From positions 186,001 to 250,000 of the forward strand of contig CAKMVZ010000003.1 of assembly GCA_928721915.1 (NCBI GenBank): 64,000 bases of DNA, written 5' to 3'. Shown here piece after piece: positions 37,700-48,613 of this stretch. Under the pieces are notes generated by a model. It was given only the letters and a program-made list of their open reading frames with translations, was not told the origin of the DNA and did not search any database. The position numbers and the translations under genes were made by a program. Origin of the DNA: an uncultured Clostridia bacterium (GTDB lineage Bacteria > Bacillota > Clostridia > TANB77 > CAG-508). The stretch's first letter is position 1. Every line of letters begins with the position of its first letter.

Positions 37700-37728
37700 A
37701 ACTACCACTCCTCTCTTTTATATTTACT

Positions 37729-38634
37729 TTAAACTTCTAAGTATTTTCTCATAGAAATACTACTTCCTATTATACCAATACCAATTCCTAACACTAAAAA
37801 TACAATTGTAATAATTTGAAGCATATCACTAAATTGTAATAATTGAATTTGCATTGTTTGAAGAACACTTGAGCTTCCTATTTTCTCTATAACAACATCA
37901 TATATTCCGCCTAAAAGTAAAAGCGTAATTCCAGAAGAAACAATTCCAATAATAATACCTTCAATAATAAAAGGCCACCTAATAAAGCTATTTGTAGCTC
38001 CTACATACTTCATAATTGAAATTTCTTTTCTTCTAGCATGGACAGAAAGTTTAATTGTATTTGAAATAATAGTTATTGCAATAATAATTAAAAATACGAA
38101 AATAATTCCAATTGCAATTTTTACGCCATTTGCAATTCTAATCAAAGTATCGATTGTTTCATCACTACTTGTAATTTTCTTTACATTATCTAATTCCCAT
38201 ATTTTTTGTTCTACATCTTTTGAATATGATAAATCAGAAAGAGTAACAACAAAAGATGCAGGGAAAATATTATTATCTCCTTCATAAACATCTAATAAAT
38301 CTGAATCACTCCCTAAAGCTTCTTTCATAGATTCTAAAGCTTCTTGTTTTGTAACAAAAGTTACAGTAGAAATCTCATCACCAATTGCCCAAATTTGTGA
38401 TTCTAATGCATCAATTTCTTCATCTGTTGCATCATTTACTATAAAAACTTCTAAACCTTGTGAAGCTGAAACTTGTTCAACAACATAATTTGCATTTTCT
38501 CCCATTACAAAAAATATTCCAAACATTATCATTGCACAAACCATTGTTAGAAGAGATGCCATACTTGCTTTTTTATTTTTAAAAACATTTCTAAAACCTT
38601 CACTAATTAGGTATGTAATACTATTAAACCTCAC
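37729..38634 (-). CDS. ftsX: Cell-division ABC permease FtsX
   Basis: A 301-residue permease, likely starting with GTG at 38634, eight bases after AGAGGTGG; the start overlaps the end of ftsE. The N-terminal helix (LLTMVCAMIMFGIFFVMG) is followed by an extracellular domain of about 110 residues and three helices (GIIFVFLIIIAITIIS, IIEGIIIGIVSSGITLLLL, IITIVFLVLGIGIGIIG), the FtsX topology. With FtsE it transmits ATP hydrolysis to peptidoglycan hydrolases outside; the next two genes encode such M23 proteins. Confidence 0.93.
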   Translation of the reverse strand: MRFNSITYLISEGFRNVFKNKKASMASLLTMVCAMIMFGIFFVMGENANYVVEQVSASQGLEVFIVNDATDEEIDALESQIWAIGDEISTVTFVTKQEALESMKEALGSDSDLLDVYEGDNNIFPASFVVTLSDLSYSKDVEQKIWELDNVKKITSSDETIDTLIRIANGVKIAIGIIFVFLIIIAITIISNTIKLSVHARRKEISIMKYVGATNSFIRWPFIIEGIIIGIVSSGITLLLLGGIYDVVIEKIGSSSVLQTMQIQLLQFSDMLQIITIVFLVLGIGIGIIGSSISMRKYLEV

Positions 38635-39310
38635 TATTATATCCACCTCTCTTATCATCTCTAACTATTACGCCTTTATCTATCTGTATTACTCTTTTTT
38701 TCATTTTATTTACTATATCTTTAGCATGAGTAGCCATAACAACTGTAGTTCCTCTAGCATTAATTTCATTTAATAAATTCATAATATCCCAAGCTGTTTC
38801 AGGGTCTAAATTTCCAGTTGGCTCATCTGCTATAATCATTGATGGATTATTTACTAAAGCTCTTGCTAAAGCTACTCTTTGTTGCTCTCCACCAGAAAGT
38901 TCATTAGGATACATCTTTGCTTTATTGCTTAATCCTACCAAAGAAAGCACCATAGGAACTTGTCTCCTAATATGTTTTGGAGTTGCTCTTACTATATGCA
39001 TTGCAAAGGCAACATTATCATATACTGTTTTATCTGGTAATAATCTAAAATCTTGAAAAACTACTCCCATACTTCTACGTAAATATGGAACTCTTTTTTG
39101 TCTTAAATATGTAATATCTTTTCCATTTATAATTATATTTCCACGACTTGCTTCTTCTTCTTTAAGAATTAATTTTATAATTGTTGACTTTCCAGAACCT
39201 GAAGTTCCAACTAAAAATGCAAACTCACCTTTTTCAATTGTAAATGTTGCATTATGAACTGCTTCTGTTCCAGTGACATATATCTTTGAAACATTTTTAA
39301 ATTCTATCAT
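38624..39310 (-). CDS. ftsE: Cell-division ABC ATPase FtsE
   Basis: A 228-residue ABC ATPase with Walker A FLVGTSGSGKSTI, signature ELSGGEQQRVALARALV and Walker B MIIADEPTGNLDP, closely matching FtsE. The start is placed at ATG 39310, following AAAGGA, with MIEFKNVSKIY; an upstream TTG at 39316 is possible. First gene of the division block ftsE, ftsX, two M23 peptidases and ctpA. The 260-base upstream gap separates it from divergent mutS2. Confidence 0.95.
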   Translation of the reverse strand: MIEFKNVSKIYVTGTEAVHNATFTIEKGEFAFLVGTSGSGKSTIIKLILKEEEASRGNIIINGKDITYLRQKRVPYLRRSMGVVFQDFRLLPDKTVYDNVAFAMHIVRATPKHIRRQVPMVLSLVGLSNKAKMYPNELSGGEQQRVALARALVNNPSMIIADEPTGNLDPETAWDIMNLLNEINARGTTVVMATHAKDIVNKMKKRVIQIDKGVIVRDDKRGGYNSEV

Positions 39311-39477
39311 TATCAAAAAATCCTTTCTACCCCAAATTAAATACTAATTTTAATCAATTATCATAATACTATTAATCTTAAAAAAAATCAATAGCATTTT
39401 TAGACAAATTTTCTAAAATTATTTTATTTTTTTAGGCAAAATTTGGCAATCACATTTAATAAAATATTATATAATAT

Positions 39478-39504
39478 AAAAATCCTTTTCTTAAAGGAAT
39501 TTTT
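39478..39504. other. Hairpin upstream of mutS2
   Basis: Stem AAAAATCCTTT/AAAGGAATTTTT, terminator-like, in the divergent gap between ftsE and mutS2. No gene is known to end here; function unclear. Confidence 0.4.
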
Positions 39505-39539
39505 ATGAAAGGAGCCACATATTTTTGTCAAAGTTTTTA

Positions 39540-39568
39540 TTGTAAAAACAGGTTTTATATGCTATACT
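39540..39568 (+). promoter_or_regulatory. Promoter of mutS2, possibly leaderless
   Basis: TTGTAA and TATACT with a 17-base spacer. The predicted start is only about three bases before the mutS2 ATG, and no ribosome-binding site is seen, so the mRNA may be leaderless. Confidence 0.45.
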
Positions 39569-39577
39569 ATAATCATT

Positions 39578-41934
39578 ATGGAAGAGAAATTTTTTAAAAA
39601 ATTAGAATTTAATAAAATAAGAGAAATTGTAAGTAATTATGCTATAACTTTTCTTGGAAAAGATATGGCTTTATCTTTGTTTCCTTTAAAAAATAAACAA
39701 GAAATTGAAAAAGCCTTAAAGCAAAACTTTGAGGCAGAAACTTTAATATATAGAAAAGGGAATTTGCCTATATTTGAAATTCAAAATATAAAACCATATC
39801 TTAAAAATATTGAAAGCCAAAATGTATTATCATGTAAACAACTTTTAGAATTGGCTGATATCTTAAGACTTTCAAATAATTTAAAAAAGTATTTTTTAAG
39901 TACAGAAATTGATATGACTGAATTTACTGCTTTATCTCGGGTTATTTAAAAATTTATATGTAAATATAGGAATTCAAGAACAAATTTTTAAATCAATTTT
40001 AGATGAAAACAATATTTCTGATGAAGCATCTCCTGCACTTTCTAATATCAGAAGTAAAATAAGAAATAAAGAACAAGAAATTAGGGATAAATTATCAAAA
40101 TTATTAACACAAAAATTTATTCAAGAGCCAATTGTTACAATTAGAAATGATAGATTTGTAATTCCAGTAAAATCAGAATATCGTTCTCGGAGTTAAGGGC
40201 TTTATTCACGATACTTCAAGCAGTGGTTCTACTGTATTTATAGAACCTTTAAGCGTTTTTGAATTAAATAATGAAATAAATGATTTAAAATTTAAAGAAA
40301 CTCAAGAAATACAAAAGATTCTTCAAAAATTATCATTATTATTTATAGATATAATTCCTGAACTAGAAAACAATTTAAATTTAATTGGAATAATTGATTT
40401 TATATTTGCAAAAGCCAAATACTCTATTTCAATTGACGGAACAGTTCCTACTATATCTGATGAAAAACAAATAAATTTAATTAATTGTTTTCATCCATTA
40501 ATTGAAAAAGATAAAGCTATAAAAAATAATATATATCTAGGAAAAGATTTTACATCTTTAATAATAACCGGACCAAACACAGGCGGAAAAACTGTAACCC
40601 TTAAAACAGTAGGTTTAATTACTTTAATGGCACTAAGTGGTTTGAATATTCCTGCAAAAGAAAATAGCCAAGTTTATTTATTTGATAACATTTTTGCAGA
40701 TATCGGAGATGAACAAAGTATTCAAGATTCTTTAAGTACCTTTTCTTCTCACATAACAAAAATTGCTAAAATTTTAAAATACGCAACTTCTGATAGCTTA
40801 GTTCTATTAGACGAACTTGGTTCTGGAACAGACCCGTTAGAAGGTGCTAGTCTAGCAATTAGTATTTTAGAAGAATTAAAAACAAAAGACATACTTTGCA
40901 TGTCAACTACACATTATCCTGAACTTAAAAATTTTGCTATTACAGAAAATGGTTTTGAAAATGCATGTGTTGAATTTGACATTAAAACTCTTACTCCAAC
41001 TTATAAATTATTAATAGGAATTCCTGGAACCAGTCAAGCTTTTGCAATTAGCGAAAAACTAGGAATTTCAAAAGAAATTATTAATAATGCAAAATCAAAA
41101 TTAAGTAATAATCATACTAATTTTGAAAATCTTTTAAAAGAAATATATGATGATAAAAGAAAGATTGAAAAGGAAAAAGAAAATATTTTAATTTCTTCTG
41201 AAAATGCTAAAAAATTAGAAAATGATTATAAAAATAAATTAAATGAATTATCTAATAAAGAAGCAAACCTAATACAAAAAGCTAAAGAAAAAGCTTCAAG
41301 TATTTTGCAAGACGCAAAAGAACAAGCAGACGAAATCATTAAAAACTTAGAAAATTCTAATTCATCTAAACAAGCAAATGAAATTAGAAAAAATTTAAAT
41401 AAAAAAATTCAAGATTTAAATATTATAAAAGAAAATACTAAAATTTTAAATAAACCACCTTTAACTAAGGAAGAACTAAAAATTGGAACAAAAGTATTTA
41501 TTCCAAAATTAAATCAAGTTGGTGATATAATTAGTATTAATGAAAAAGATTTTACAGTTCAAATTGGAATAATTAAAACTAATTTTAAATTAGAAAATTT
41601 AGAAAAATATGACCCCAAAAATGAAAATATTTCTAATAATTCTAAAAATCAAAATTTAAGAAGTATAAAAAAAAGTTTTGTACAAAAAAATATATCTCAA
41701 GAAATAAATGTTATAGGTCAAAATGTAGATGAAGCATGTTTTACAATTGATAAATATTTAGATAATTGTTATTTAGCAGGTTTAAATCAAGTTTCTATAG
41801 TTCACGGAAAAGGAACAGGAGCTTTAAGAAAAGGGATTCATGCTTTTTTAAAAACAAATCCACATGTAAAATCATTTAGATTAGGTACATTTGGCGAAGG
41901 TGAAATGGGAGTTACTATTGTTGAATTAAAATAA
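39578..41934 (+). CDS. mutS2: MutS2 family ATPase/endonuclease (two CGG +1 sites)
   Basis: A 784-residue MutS2, known to act on recombination intermediates and collided ribosomes. Frame 0 stops at TCT CGG GTT ATT TAA (CGG 39938-39940); skipping the C gives TALSGLFKNLY. A second break at TCT CGG AGT TAA (40188-40190) becomes EYRSGVKGFIHDTSS, a highly conserved MutS2 block. After both shifts the protein continues through Walker A ITGPNTGGKTV (about residue 335), Walker B LVLLDELGSGTDP, a coiled coil, KOW-like segment and C-terminal Smr domain (VSIVHGKGTGALRKGIH). The length is exactly that expected for the family. Plus strand, divergent from ftsE. Confidence 0.95.
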
Positions 41935-42033
41935 ATTTTTATTAGTTAAAAAATTATATAAATATTATTTATATCTTTATATTAAAAATATAAATTTAAT
42001 TTAGAAATTTAATTTTATAAAGTTAGAATATAT

Positions 42034-42067
42034 AAGCGAGGCAATAATTTATATTTTGCCCCGCTTT
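42034..42067. terminator. Bidirectional terminator between mutS2 and lexA
   Basis: Stem AAGCGAGGCAA / TTGCCCCGCTT (one wobble pair) with A/T-rich flanks, between convergent genes. Confidence 0.75.
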
Positions 42068-42105
42068 ATTCTACATTTTTTACTATATTTTAATAACATT
42101 TTTAA

Positions 42106-42765
42106 TTACATTTTTCTAAACACGCCAATTACTTTGCCTAAAATTTCACATGTTGGAACTATTATTGGATCCATTGTTGAATTTTCAGGTTGTAATCTAA
42201 TATGATCTTTTTCTTTATAGAATGTTTTTACTGTTGCTTCATCTTCAATTAATGCAACAACTATTTCTCCATTTTCTGCATTATTTTGTTTTCTAACTAA
42301 AATATAATCTCCACTTAATATTCCAGCTTCAATCATACTTTCTCCTCTAACAACAAGCATAAAACTTTCACTATTTCCTACAAAATCAAGTGGAATTGGA
42401 AATGTATCAGTTACATTTTCAAATGCTAAAATTGGCTCTCCTGCTGTTATTTTTCCAATTACTGGAACATCAACTAATTCTTTTCCATTATAAATTGGTT
42501 TATCATTAGTTGTAGTTGATTTGTTTGTGGCTCCACCTTTTAATAACTTAAGTGTTCTACCCTTTTGAGATTCTTTTTTTACATACCCTTTTTCTTCTAA
42601 TTTAGCAAGATAACCATGAACAGTTGCTGTTGACTTTAAACCTACTGCTTTTCCTATTTCTCTTACAGAAGGTGGATAACCATTTGCAGTAACTTCTTTT
42701 TCTATATATTTTAATATAGCCTTCTCTCTTTTATTTAATGCATCAGGATCTTTTCTTCTCCCCAT
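42106..42765 (-). CDS. lexA: LexA repressor
   Basis: A 219-residue SOS repressor. N-terminal winged helix (YPPSVREIGKAVGLKSTATVH region, residues about 27-50) and C-terminal S24 autoprotease with the nucleophile in VVRGESMIEAGI and the lysine in EATVKTFYK; the self-cleavage site would be near residue 95-105 in an A/G bond context. Ribosome-binding AAGGAGG precedes the start. It controls the DNA-damage response in Firmicutes. I looked for a CGAACnnnnGTTCG-type operator upstream but found only degenerate AT-rich halves. Confidence 0.95.
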   Translation of the reverse strand: MGRRKDPDALNKREKAILKYIEKEVTANGYPPSVREIGKAVGLKSTATVHGYLAKLEEKGYVKKESQKGRTLKLLKGGATNKSTTTNDKPIYNGKELVDVPVIGKITAGEPILAFENVTDTFPIPLDFVGNSESFMLVVRGESMIEAGILSGDYILVRKQNNAENGEIVVALIEDEATVKTFYKEKDHIRLQPENSTMDPIIVPTCEILGKVIGVFRKM

Positions 42766-42920
42766 TAATCTTTCCTCCTTTAAAATTTATTTTTTATTTT
42801 CAAAAATATTTTATTGACTTATTATTTTTCTGCAAACATATTATCATATAAATTTTTGTTTGTCAAACACTTTTTTGTATTTTTTTAAAATTTTTTATAT
42901 TTTTATAATAAAATATAAAA

Positions 42921-42946
42921 GCATAGAGTAAAAATTTTCTCTATGC
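42921..42946 (-). terminator. Terminator of the DUF1294 gene
   Basis: Stem GCATAGAG/CTCTATGC overlapping the last codons, followed by an A/T run. Confidence 0.6.
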
Positions 42947-43258
42947 CCAAAAAGTACCTTTTGCTATTAGATAAATCATTAAAATAATTTCTAAAATAAG
43001 TATTGTTGGAAACCCTATTACAAATTTCATTTTCTTTGTTTTATGTCTAAATTTATACATACCAAAAAGAGTTCCAATTCCCCCACCTAATATTGTTACT
43101 AAAAACAAAGTATTCTCAGGAATTCTCCAATACCCTTTTTCTGCTTTAAATTTATCTAAAGCCATAATTCCAACACCAATTAAATTAATTATTATAAAAT
43201 ATAAAATTATAAATCGATGCCCTTCAGGCGTCTGCCATATATAAATATCTTCTCCCAT
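42941..43258 (-). CDS. DUF1294 family membrane protein
   Basis: A 105-residue protein with three helices and the family marks MALDKFKAEKGYWRIPE and GGGIGTLFGMYKFRHKTKK. DUF1294 proteins are small integral membrane proteins of unknown function, sometimes fused to cold-shock domains, which is not the case here. A start further in (MALDKFK) cannot be excluded because the N-terminal segment also forms a plausible helix (FIILYFIIINLIGVGIM). Single gene next to a large inverted repeat. Confidence 0.8.
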   Translation of the reverse strand: MGEDIYIWQTPEGHRFIILYFIIINLIGVGIMALDKFKAEKGYWRIPENTLFLVTILGGGIGTLFGMYKFRHKTKKMKFVIGFPTILILEIILMIYLIAKGTFWA

Positions 43259-43371
43259 ATTTCTCCTTTTTATAAAAAATCAATTATCAAAATATAAAAT
43301 ATTTACTTATATTAATTTCAACAAATTTTTTTATACCATAAGTTTATAATATTTCAAATTACCTCGCACTA

Positions 43372-43568
43372 GGTTTTGGGGTTGTATAATATTTATGTAA
43401 TGGAGCGACGAATGTGACCAGAGTGAATGTTACAAATTCTTATAAATCCTAAGAAGAAAAGCCAGCGCGAAGTCGATGGAAAGTTTCGCTTAGGATTTAT
43501 TAGAATTTGTTCAGGCACGCCGGAAGCCGAGGAGTGAAATGTAATAAATATTATACAACCCCAAAACC
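43372..43568. repeat. Large inverted-repeat (foldback) element
   Basis: Outer perfect arms of 25 bases at 43372-43396 and 43544-43568 (beginning GGTTTTGGGGTTGTATAATA), second arms at 43432-43453 and 43489-43510 with one mismatch (ACAAATTCT.../...AGAATTTGT). Centre is GC-richer than its surroundings. It fills the gap between polC and the DUF1294 gene. MITE-like; no transposase gene seen. Confidence 0.8.
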
Positions 43569-43641
43569 GGAAACCCAAGGTACAAATTACAATATAAGTT
43601 TACAAAGACAAAACACAAATCATATTCTAAGTTATAAAATA

Positions 43642-46600
43642 CTACACAAACAAAGATAATTGATTACTCTGAGTCATACCCTTTAAACATCCAAATTTTT
43701 GCAATAGCTCAATAACTGATTTTCCAACCTTAGAACGCATTTGTAAATCATCAATGCATTCAAATTCAGCTTCTTTTTTTGCTGCATAAATTCCTTCTGC
43801 TGCAACAGTTCCAAGTCCAGGAATACTATTTAACGGTGGCCTTATTCCATTTTCTTCAATCAAGAATTTTGTACTATGTGATTTATATAAATCAACAGGC
43901 AAAAACTCAATTCCTCTTTCATACATTTCTAAAACTATTTCCAAAATAGTATACATGTTTTTATCTTTTTGAGAAGCACTATTTCCAGCAAAATCTATTT
44001 CTCTCATTTTATTTTTAACTTTTTCTTTACCAAAAATCATTATATTCACTATCAAAATCATCAGCTCTAATTGAGAAAAAGGCTGCATAATATGCTAAAG
44101 GTTTATGAACTTTAAACCATGCGATTCTAAAAGCATTAGTAACATATGCTGCAGCATGTGCTTTTGGAAACATGTATTTTATTTTTTCACATGATTTAAT
44201 ATACCAATCTGGAACTTCATGTTCTTTCATAATCTTTTTATATTCTTCCCATTTTTCAGGATCTTTTAAAGCTTTACCTTTACGAACTGTTTCCATTATT
44301 TTAAATGCAGTATTTGGCGGAAGCCCCATTTTTATTAAATAAATCATAATATCATCACGACAACATATTGCATCATTTAATGTTACAATTCCTTGATCAA
44401 TTAATCCTGAGCATTATTTAACCATACATCAGTACCATGTGATAATCCTGAAATACTTATTAACTCATTAAAAGTTTTTGGTTTAGTATCTACTAACATT
44501 CCTCTTACAAACTTTGTACCAAATTCAGGAACTCCAAATGTTCCAACTTCAGAATTAATTTGTTCAGGAGTTACACCTAAAGCTTCAGTTGATGAAAAAA
44601 TACTCATTGTTTCTTTATCATCTAATGGGACCTTAGTTGGGTCAATTCCTGTTATATCATAAAGCATTCTAATTACTGTTGGATCATCATGACCTAGAAT
44701 ATCTAATTTTAAAAGGTTTTGATCAATTGAGTGATAATCAAAATGTGTTGTTATAATATCTGAATTAGGATCATCTGCTGGATGTTGAACTGGTGTAAAT
44801 TCAAATATTTCTCTACCTTTCGGAACAACAATAATTCCTCCCGGATGCTGACCTGTTGTTCTTTTAATACCAGTACAGCCTTTTGAAAGCCTTGCAATCT
44901 CTGCATTTGAAACTGGAATATGTTTATCTTCATAATAATTTTTCACATACCCAAATGCAGTTTTATCAGCTATTGTACCAACAGTTCCAGCTTTAAAAGT
45001 TGTACCTTTTCCAAAAATTACTTCTGTATATTTATGTGCTTTTGCTTGATATTCTCCTGAAAAGTTTAAGTCAATATCAGGTTCTTTATCTCCGATTAAA
45101 ACCTAAAAAAGTCTCAAAAGGTATATCCATACCATCTTTATCTAATTTATGACCACATTTTGGACAATCTTTATCTGGCAAATCAAATCCACTTTTAAAT
45201 CCATAATCTGTAAAATCTGAATATTTACAATTAGGACATCTATAATGAGCTTGAAGTGAATTAACTTCTGTAATACCAGTCATATAAGCAACTAATGATG
45301 AACCAACAGATCCTCTTGAACCAACTATATAGCCATCCTCATTTGATTTCCAAACTAATTTTTGGGCTATAATATACATAACTGAGAAGCCATTTTTTAT
45401 AATAGAATCAAGCTCTTTATCAAGTCTTTCTTGAACAATTTCAGGAAGTGGATTACCATATAATCTATGTGCCTTTTCATAGGCGATATCTTTAATTGTT
45501 TGCTCACAACCCGGAATATGTGGTGGACATTTTTCACTTGAAATTGGTTTTATTTTTTCGCACATGTCTGCTATTTTATTTGTATTTGTAACTACTAACT
45601 CATAAGCTTTTTCTTCTCCGAAATAGCTAAATTCCTCAAGCATTTCTTCAGTTGTTCTTAAATATAGAGGAGCTTGCATATCTGCATCATCATATTTCTG
45701 ACCAGCTTGAAGAATTCTTCTATATACCTCATCTTGTGGATCCATAAAATGAACATCACATGTAGCAACTGTTAATTTTCCAAGTCTATCTCCAAGTGCT
45801 ACAATTTTTCTATTTATTTCTCTTAAAGCTTCATCATCTTGAACTCTTCCTTCTCTTACTAAATGTCCATTATTTCCAATTGGTTGAATTTCTAAGTAAT
45901 CATAATATTTTGCAATTTCTTCAATTTCTTCATCTGATTTTCCCTCTAAAATTGCTTTATAAACTTCTCCTGCTTCACAAGCACTTCCTATTATTAATCC
46001 TTCTCTATACTTATTTAAGACAGATTTTAATATTCTTGGCTTTTTATAAAAATAATCTAAATGTGAATATGAAACTAGTTTATATAAATTTTTAAGACCA
46101 ACATAATTTTGGGCTAAAATTATCATATGATATGTTGGAAGATTTTTAAAATCAGTCTCATATTTGTTATTAAAATCATCTATAGTAGTAGCTTTTTTAC
46201 CTTTAGCATTTTCTACCATTTTATTAAATACCTGAACTAAAGTTTTAACATCATCTAAAGCTCTATGCGCAACTTCTACTACTATTCCTAAATGATCTGC
46301 AATCAATCCTAATTTATATCTTTTATACTCTGGAAACATTGCTTTTGCTAATCTTAAAGTATCTAAATATGTATTATTAAACTTATATCCATATTGTTCA
46401 TAATTATATTTTAAATATGAAACATCAAAGTCAGTATTATGTGTTACAACTACACTATCACCAATAAATTCTATCATTTTAGGTAAAATTTCTTCAATTG
46501 TTGGTGCATCTTTTACCATGTCATCCGTAATATGAGTAATTTCTTGAACCTTTTCAGGTATATGCTTTTCAGGATTTACAAAAGTTTCAAAAGTATCGAG

Positions 46601-48036
46601 TACTTCTCCATTTTTATTTTTATAATACCAATTTCTGTGATTTTCTCTGTTAAATATGAAATACCTGTTGTTTCTAAATCAAGAACAGAATACACTGTAT
46701 CATCTATGTTTTGCCCTTTTGAATTAAAAACACATGGATCTTTATCAGGAGCAAAATATGCTTCTACTCCATAAATAACTTTTATTGGAGCTTTAGTTTT
46801 TTCTAATAATTTATGCGCATCTGGAAAACTTTGAACAACTCCATGGTCAGTTATTGCAACTGCATTCCACCCCCATGAAATAGCTCTTTTTACTAAACTT
46901 TCACATGGTGTAATTCCATCCATTTGACTCATCTGAGTATGCATATGAAGCTCAACTCTTTTATTTTCAGCATTATCTTCTCTTTTTTGCTTTTTTAAAC
47001 CTTCAGATTCAAAAATAGAGTTTGCCATAACCGTAATTTCTTTTGCAAAGTTATCATATTTTGCAACTCCATCTATTTTTACACCTTTTCCATCAATTTT
47101 CTTTATATAATCTTTAAGCTTTGCTTTTTCTACAAAAGCTTTACATGTTATCGTACTTGTCCCATCATATACATCAAAAATAAGAATTGCCTTATCAGGC
47201 TTTGACCTCATTTCATTTGAATCAACTCTAATTGCTTCCCCTGTAATTACAACATTTTCCGTATCTGGCGAAATATCAATTATTTTTATTGGATCTCCTT
47301 TAATTTTGGAACTTCTACCATAAATCATTCCTTCTGGTAATTCTTTTTCATAAGAAGTTTTTTGATATTCTGGTCCATAACCACTAGTTTTATTTTGATT
47401 ATTAAAGCTTCCAAAATTATTACCAGCTTTTTCAGCTGCGATGCTAGCTTCAATATCAGCATCTTGCGCTGCAATCCTAGCTCTTCTTTCATCTTCACAT
47501 GCTTTAATTGCTTTTTTTTCTTCTTCAAGCATATTCTTTTCTATTTTTTCAAAATAATCTTCTTCTAAATCATCATTTATTCTTACTTGAAATTGATCAT
47601 TATAAACATTACTTAATAAATGTTCTAAACCTTTATCAAACTTTTTATTGCATAAGAATTCAGCACCTTTGATTTTAAGATTAACATCTACATTTTTATT
47701 ATCAATATTTATAGTACTATTATTTAAAAGAGCTTTACTAAAAGGTTCTTTTCTTGTAATATATGAAACAATATTGCCCCAATTTTCACTAATATTTGGC
47801 TCAATATGAAGATCTTCTTTATACTTAACATTAGTTAAAGCTTTATTTATTTTAAATTTGTCTTGCAAATAACTTTCAAAACTTCCTATTTCGTCAATTG
47901 TAATTGGCTTTTCAGATATGATATCAACTTGTAATTTATTTAACTTTTTATATAAATTAATATTCTCAATTTGAGCCATAGAAATATTACTATTTACTTC
48001 AAAATCTTTAAACACTTCATTTATATATTTTTCCAT
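43642..48036 (-). CDS. polC: DNA polymerase III PolC (one CGG +1 site and three other frame breaks)
   Basis: The Gram-positive replicative polymerase, 1464 codons when all breaks are bridged (net zero), the usual length. Domains: OB, PHP (LHMHTQMSQMDG), exonuclease (YSVLDLETTGIS), then palm and C-terminal regions. Breaks: near 46610 a -1, best explained by an A5 run that should be A6 (GIIKIKNGEVLDTF); CGG at 45094-45092 after FLGFN, skipping the C to give the conserved GDKEPDIDLNFSGEYQ; near 44404 a -1 (NNAQDLIDQG); near 44032 a +1 at T5GG (EYNDFGKEKV). The three non-CGG breaks sit in or beside short runs and look like sequence errors; the CGG does not. Confidence 0.9.
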
Positions 48037-48554
48037 TATTTTATCTTATCTCCAATTAAATTTTTTAATTCATCAACAACTTTATCTATATTTTCAATTA
48101 CATCTATACTCATACCATGTGTAAAAATATTACCTTTTTTAGGATAAACATATATATTTCCAAACCCAAAAATTTTTTGCCAAAATCTTGTATACCAACT
48201 TGTACCTTGAGTATAAACTATATCTTTAATCTCACTATATTCCAAAGTTCTTTCTTTTTCAAAAGATAAAAACTTTCTTTTATAAACAACTTTTGTATCA
48301 TAAAAAATCATATATGTTTTTGAAGCACTTTTTTTAGAAAGGATTAAATAAACTATAACAAATACAACAAGTAAAAATATTGAAAAAATTCCAATACCTA
48401 TCCTATTTGAAAAAAATGAAAATAGAATAACTAACAAAAAAATAATATATACTTCTATAAGTTTTACTATTAGAACATATTTTATTGAATATTTCTTTTT
48501 TATTCTTAACAATTCTTTTTCTTCTTTTACACCATCATCTGTAACTTCATTCAT
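48036..48554 (-). CDS. Membrane protein with bacterial PH (YdbS-like) domain
   Basis: A 172-residue protein with two adjacent helices (VLIVKLIEVYIIFLLVILFS and IGIFSIFLLVVFVIVYLIL), followed by a PH-like beta domain (MIFYDTKVVYKRKFLSFEKERTLEYSEIK in parts; GFGNIYVYPKKG). Such DUF304 proteins are of unknown function. Start ATG 48554; it ends overlapping the first base of polC's start, so they share an operon. Confidence 0.65.
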   Translation of the reverse strand: MNEVTDDGVKEEKELLRIKKKYSIKYVLIVKLIEVYIIFLLVILFSFFSNRIGIGIFSIFLLVVFVIVYLILSKKSASKTYMIFYDTKVVYKRKFLSFEKERTLEYSEIKDIVYTQGTSWYTRFWQKIFGFGNIYVYPKKGNIFTHGMSIDVIENIDKVVDELKNLIGDKIK

Positions 48555-48613
48555 TTTTACATTTGTTCCTTTCCATATTCAAAGTCAATACCTAAAATTA
48601 ATATTTAAAAAAT

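Noticed and set aside
39504..39593. Short leader ORF overlapping the start of mutS2
   Set aside because: It begins in a terminator-like hairpin and overlaps the likely promoter, so it is unlikely to be translated.
42766..42900. SOS box upstream of lexA
   Set aside because: Only degenerate AT-rich half-sites (CAAACATAT, GTTTGTCAAAC); none matches CGAACnnnnGTTCG well enough to report.
43393..43578. Open frame inside the large inverted repeat
   Set aside because: It lies within the foldback element, and its composition reflects the palindrome rather than a protein.
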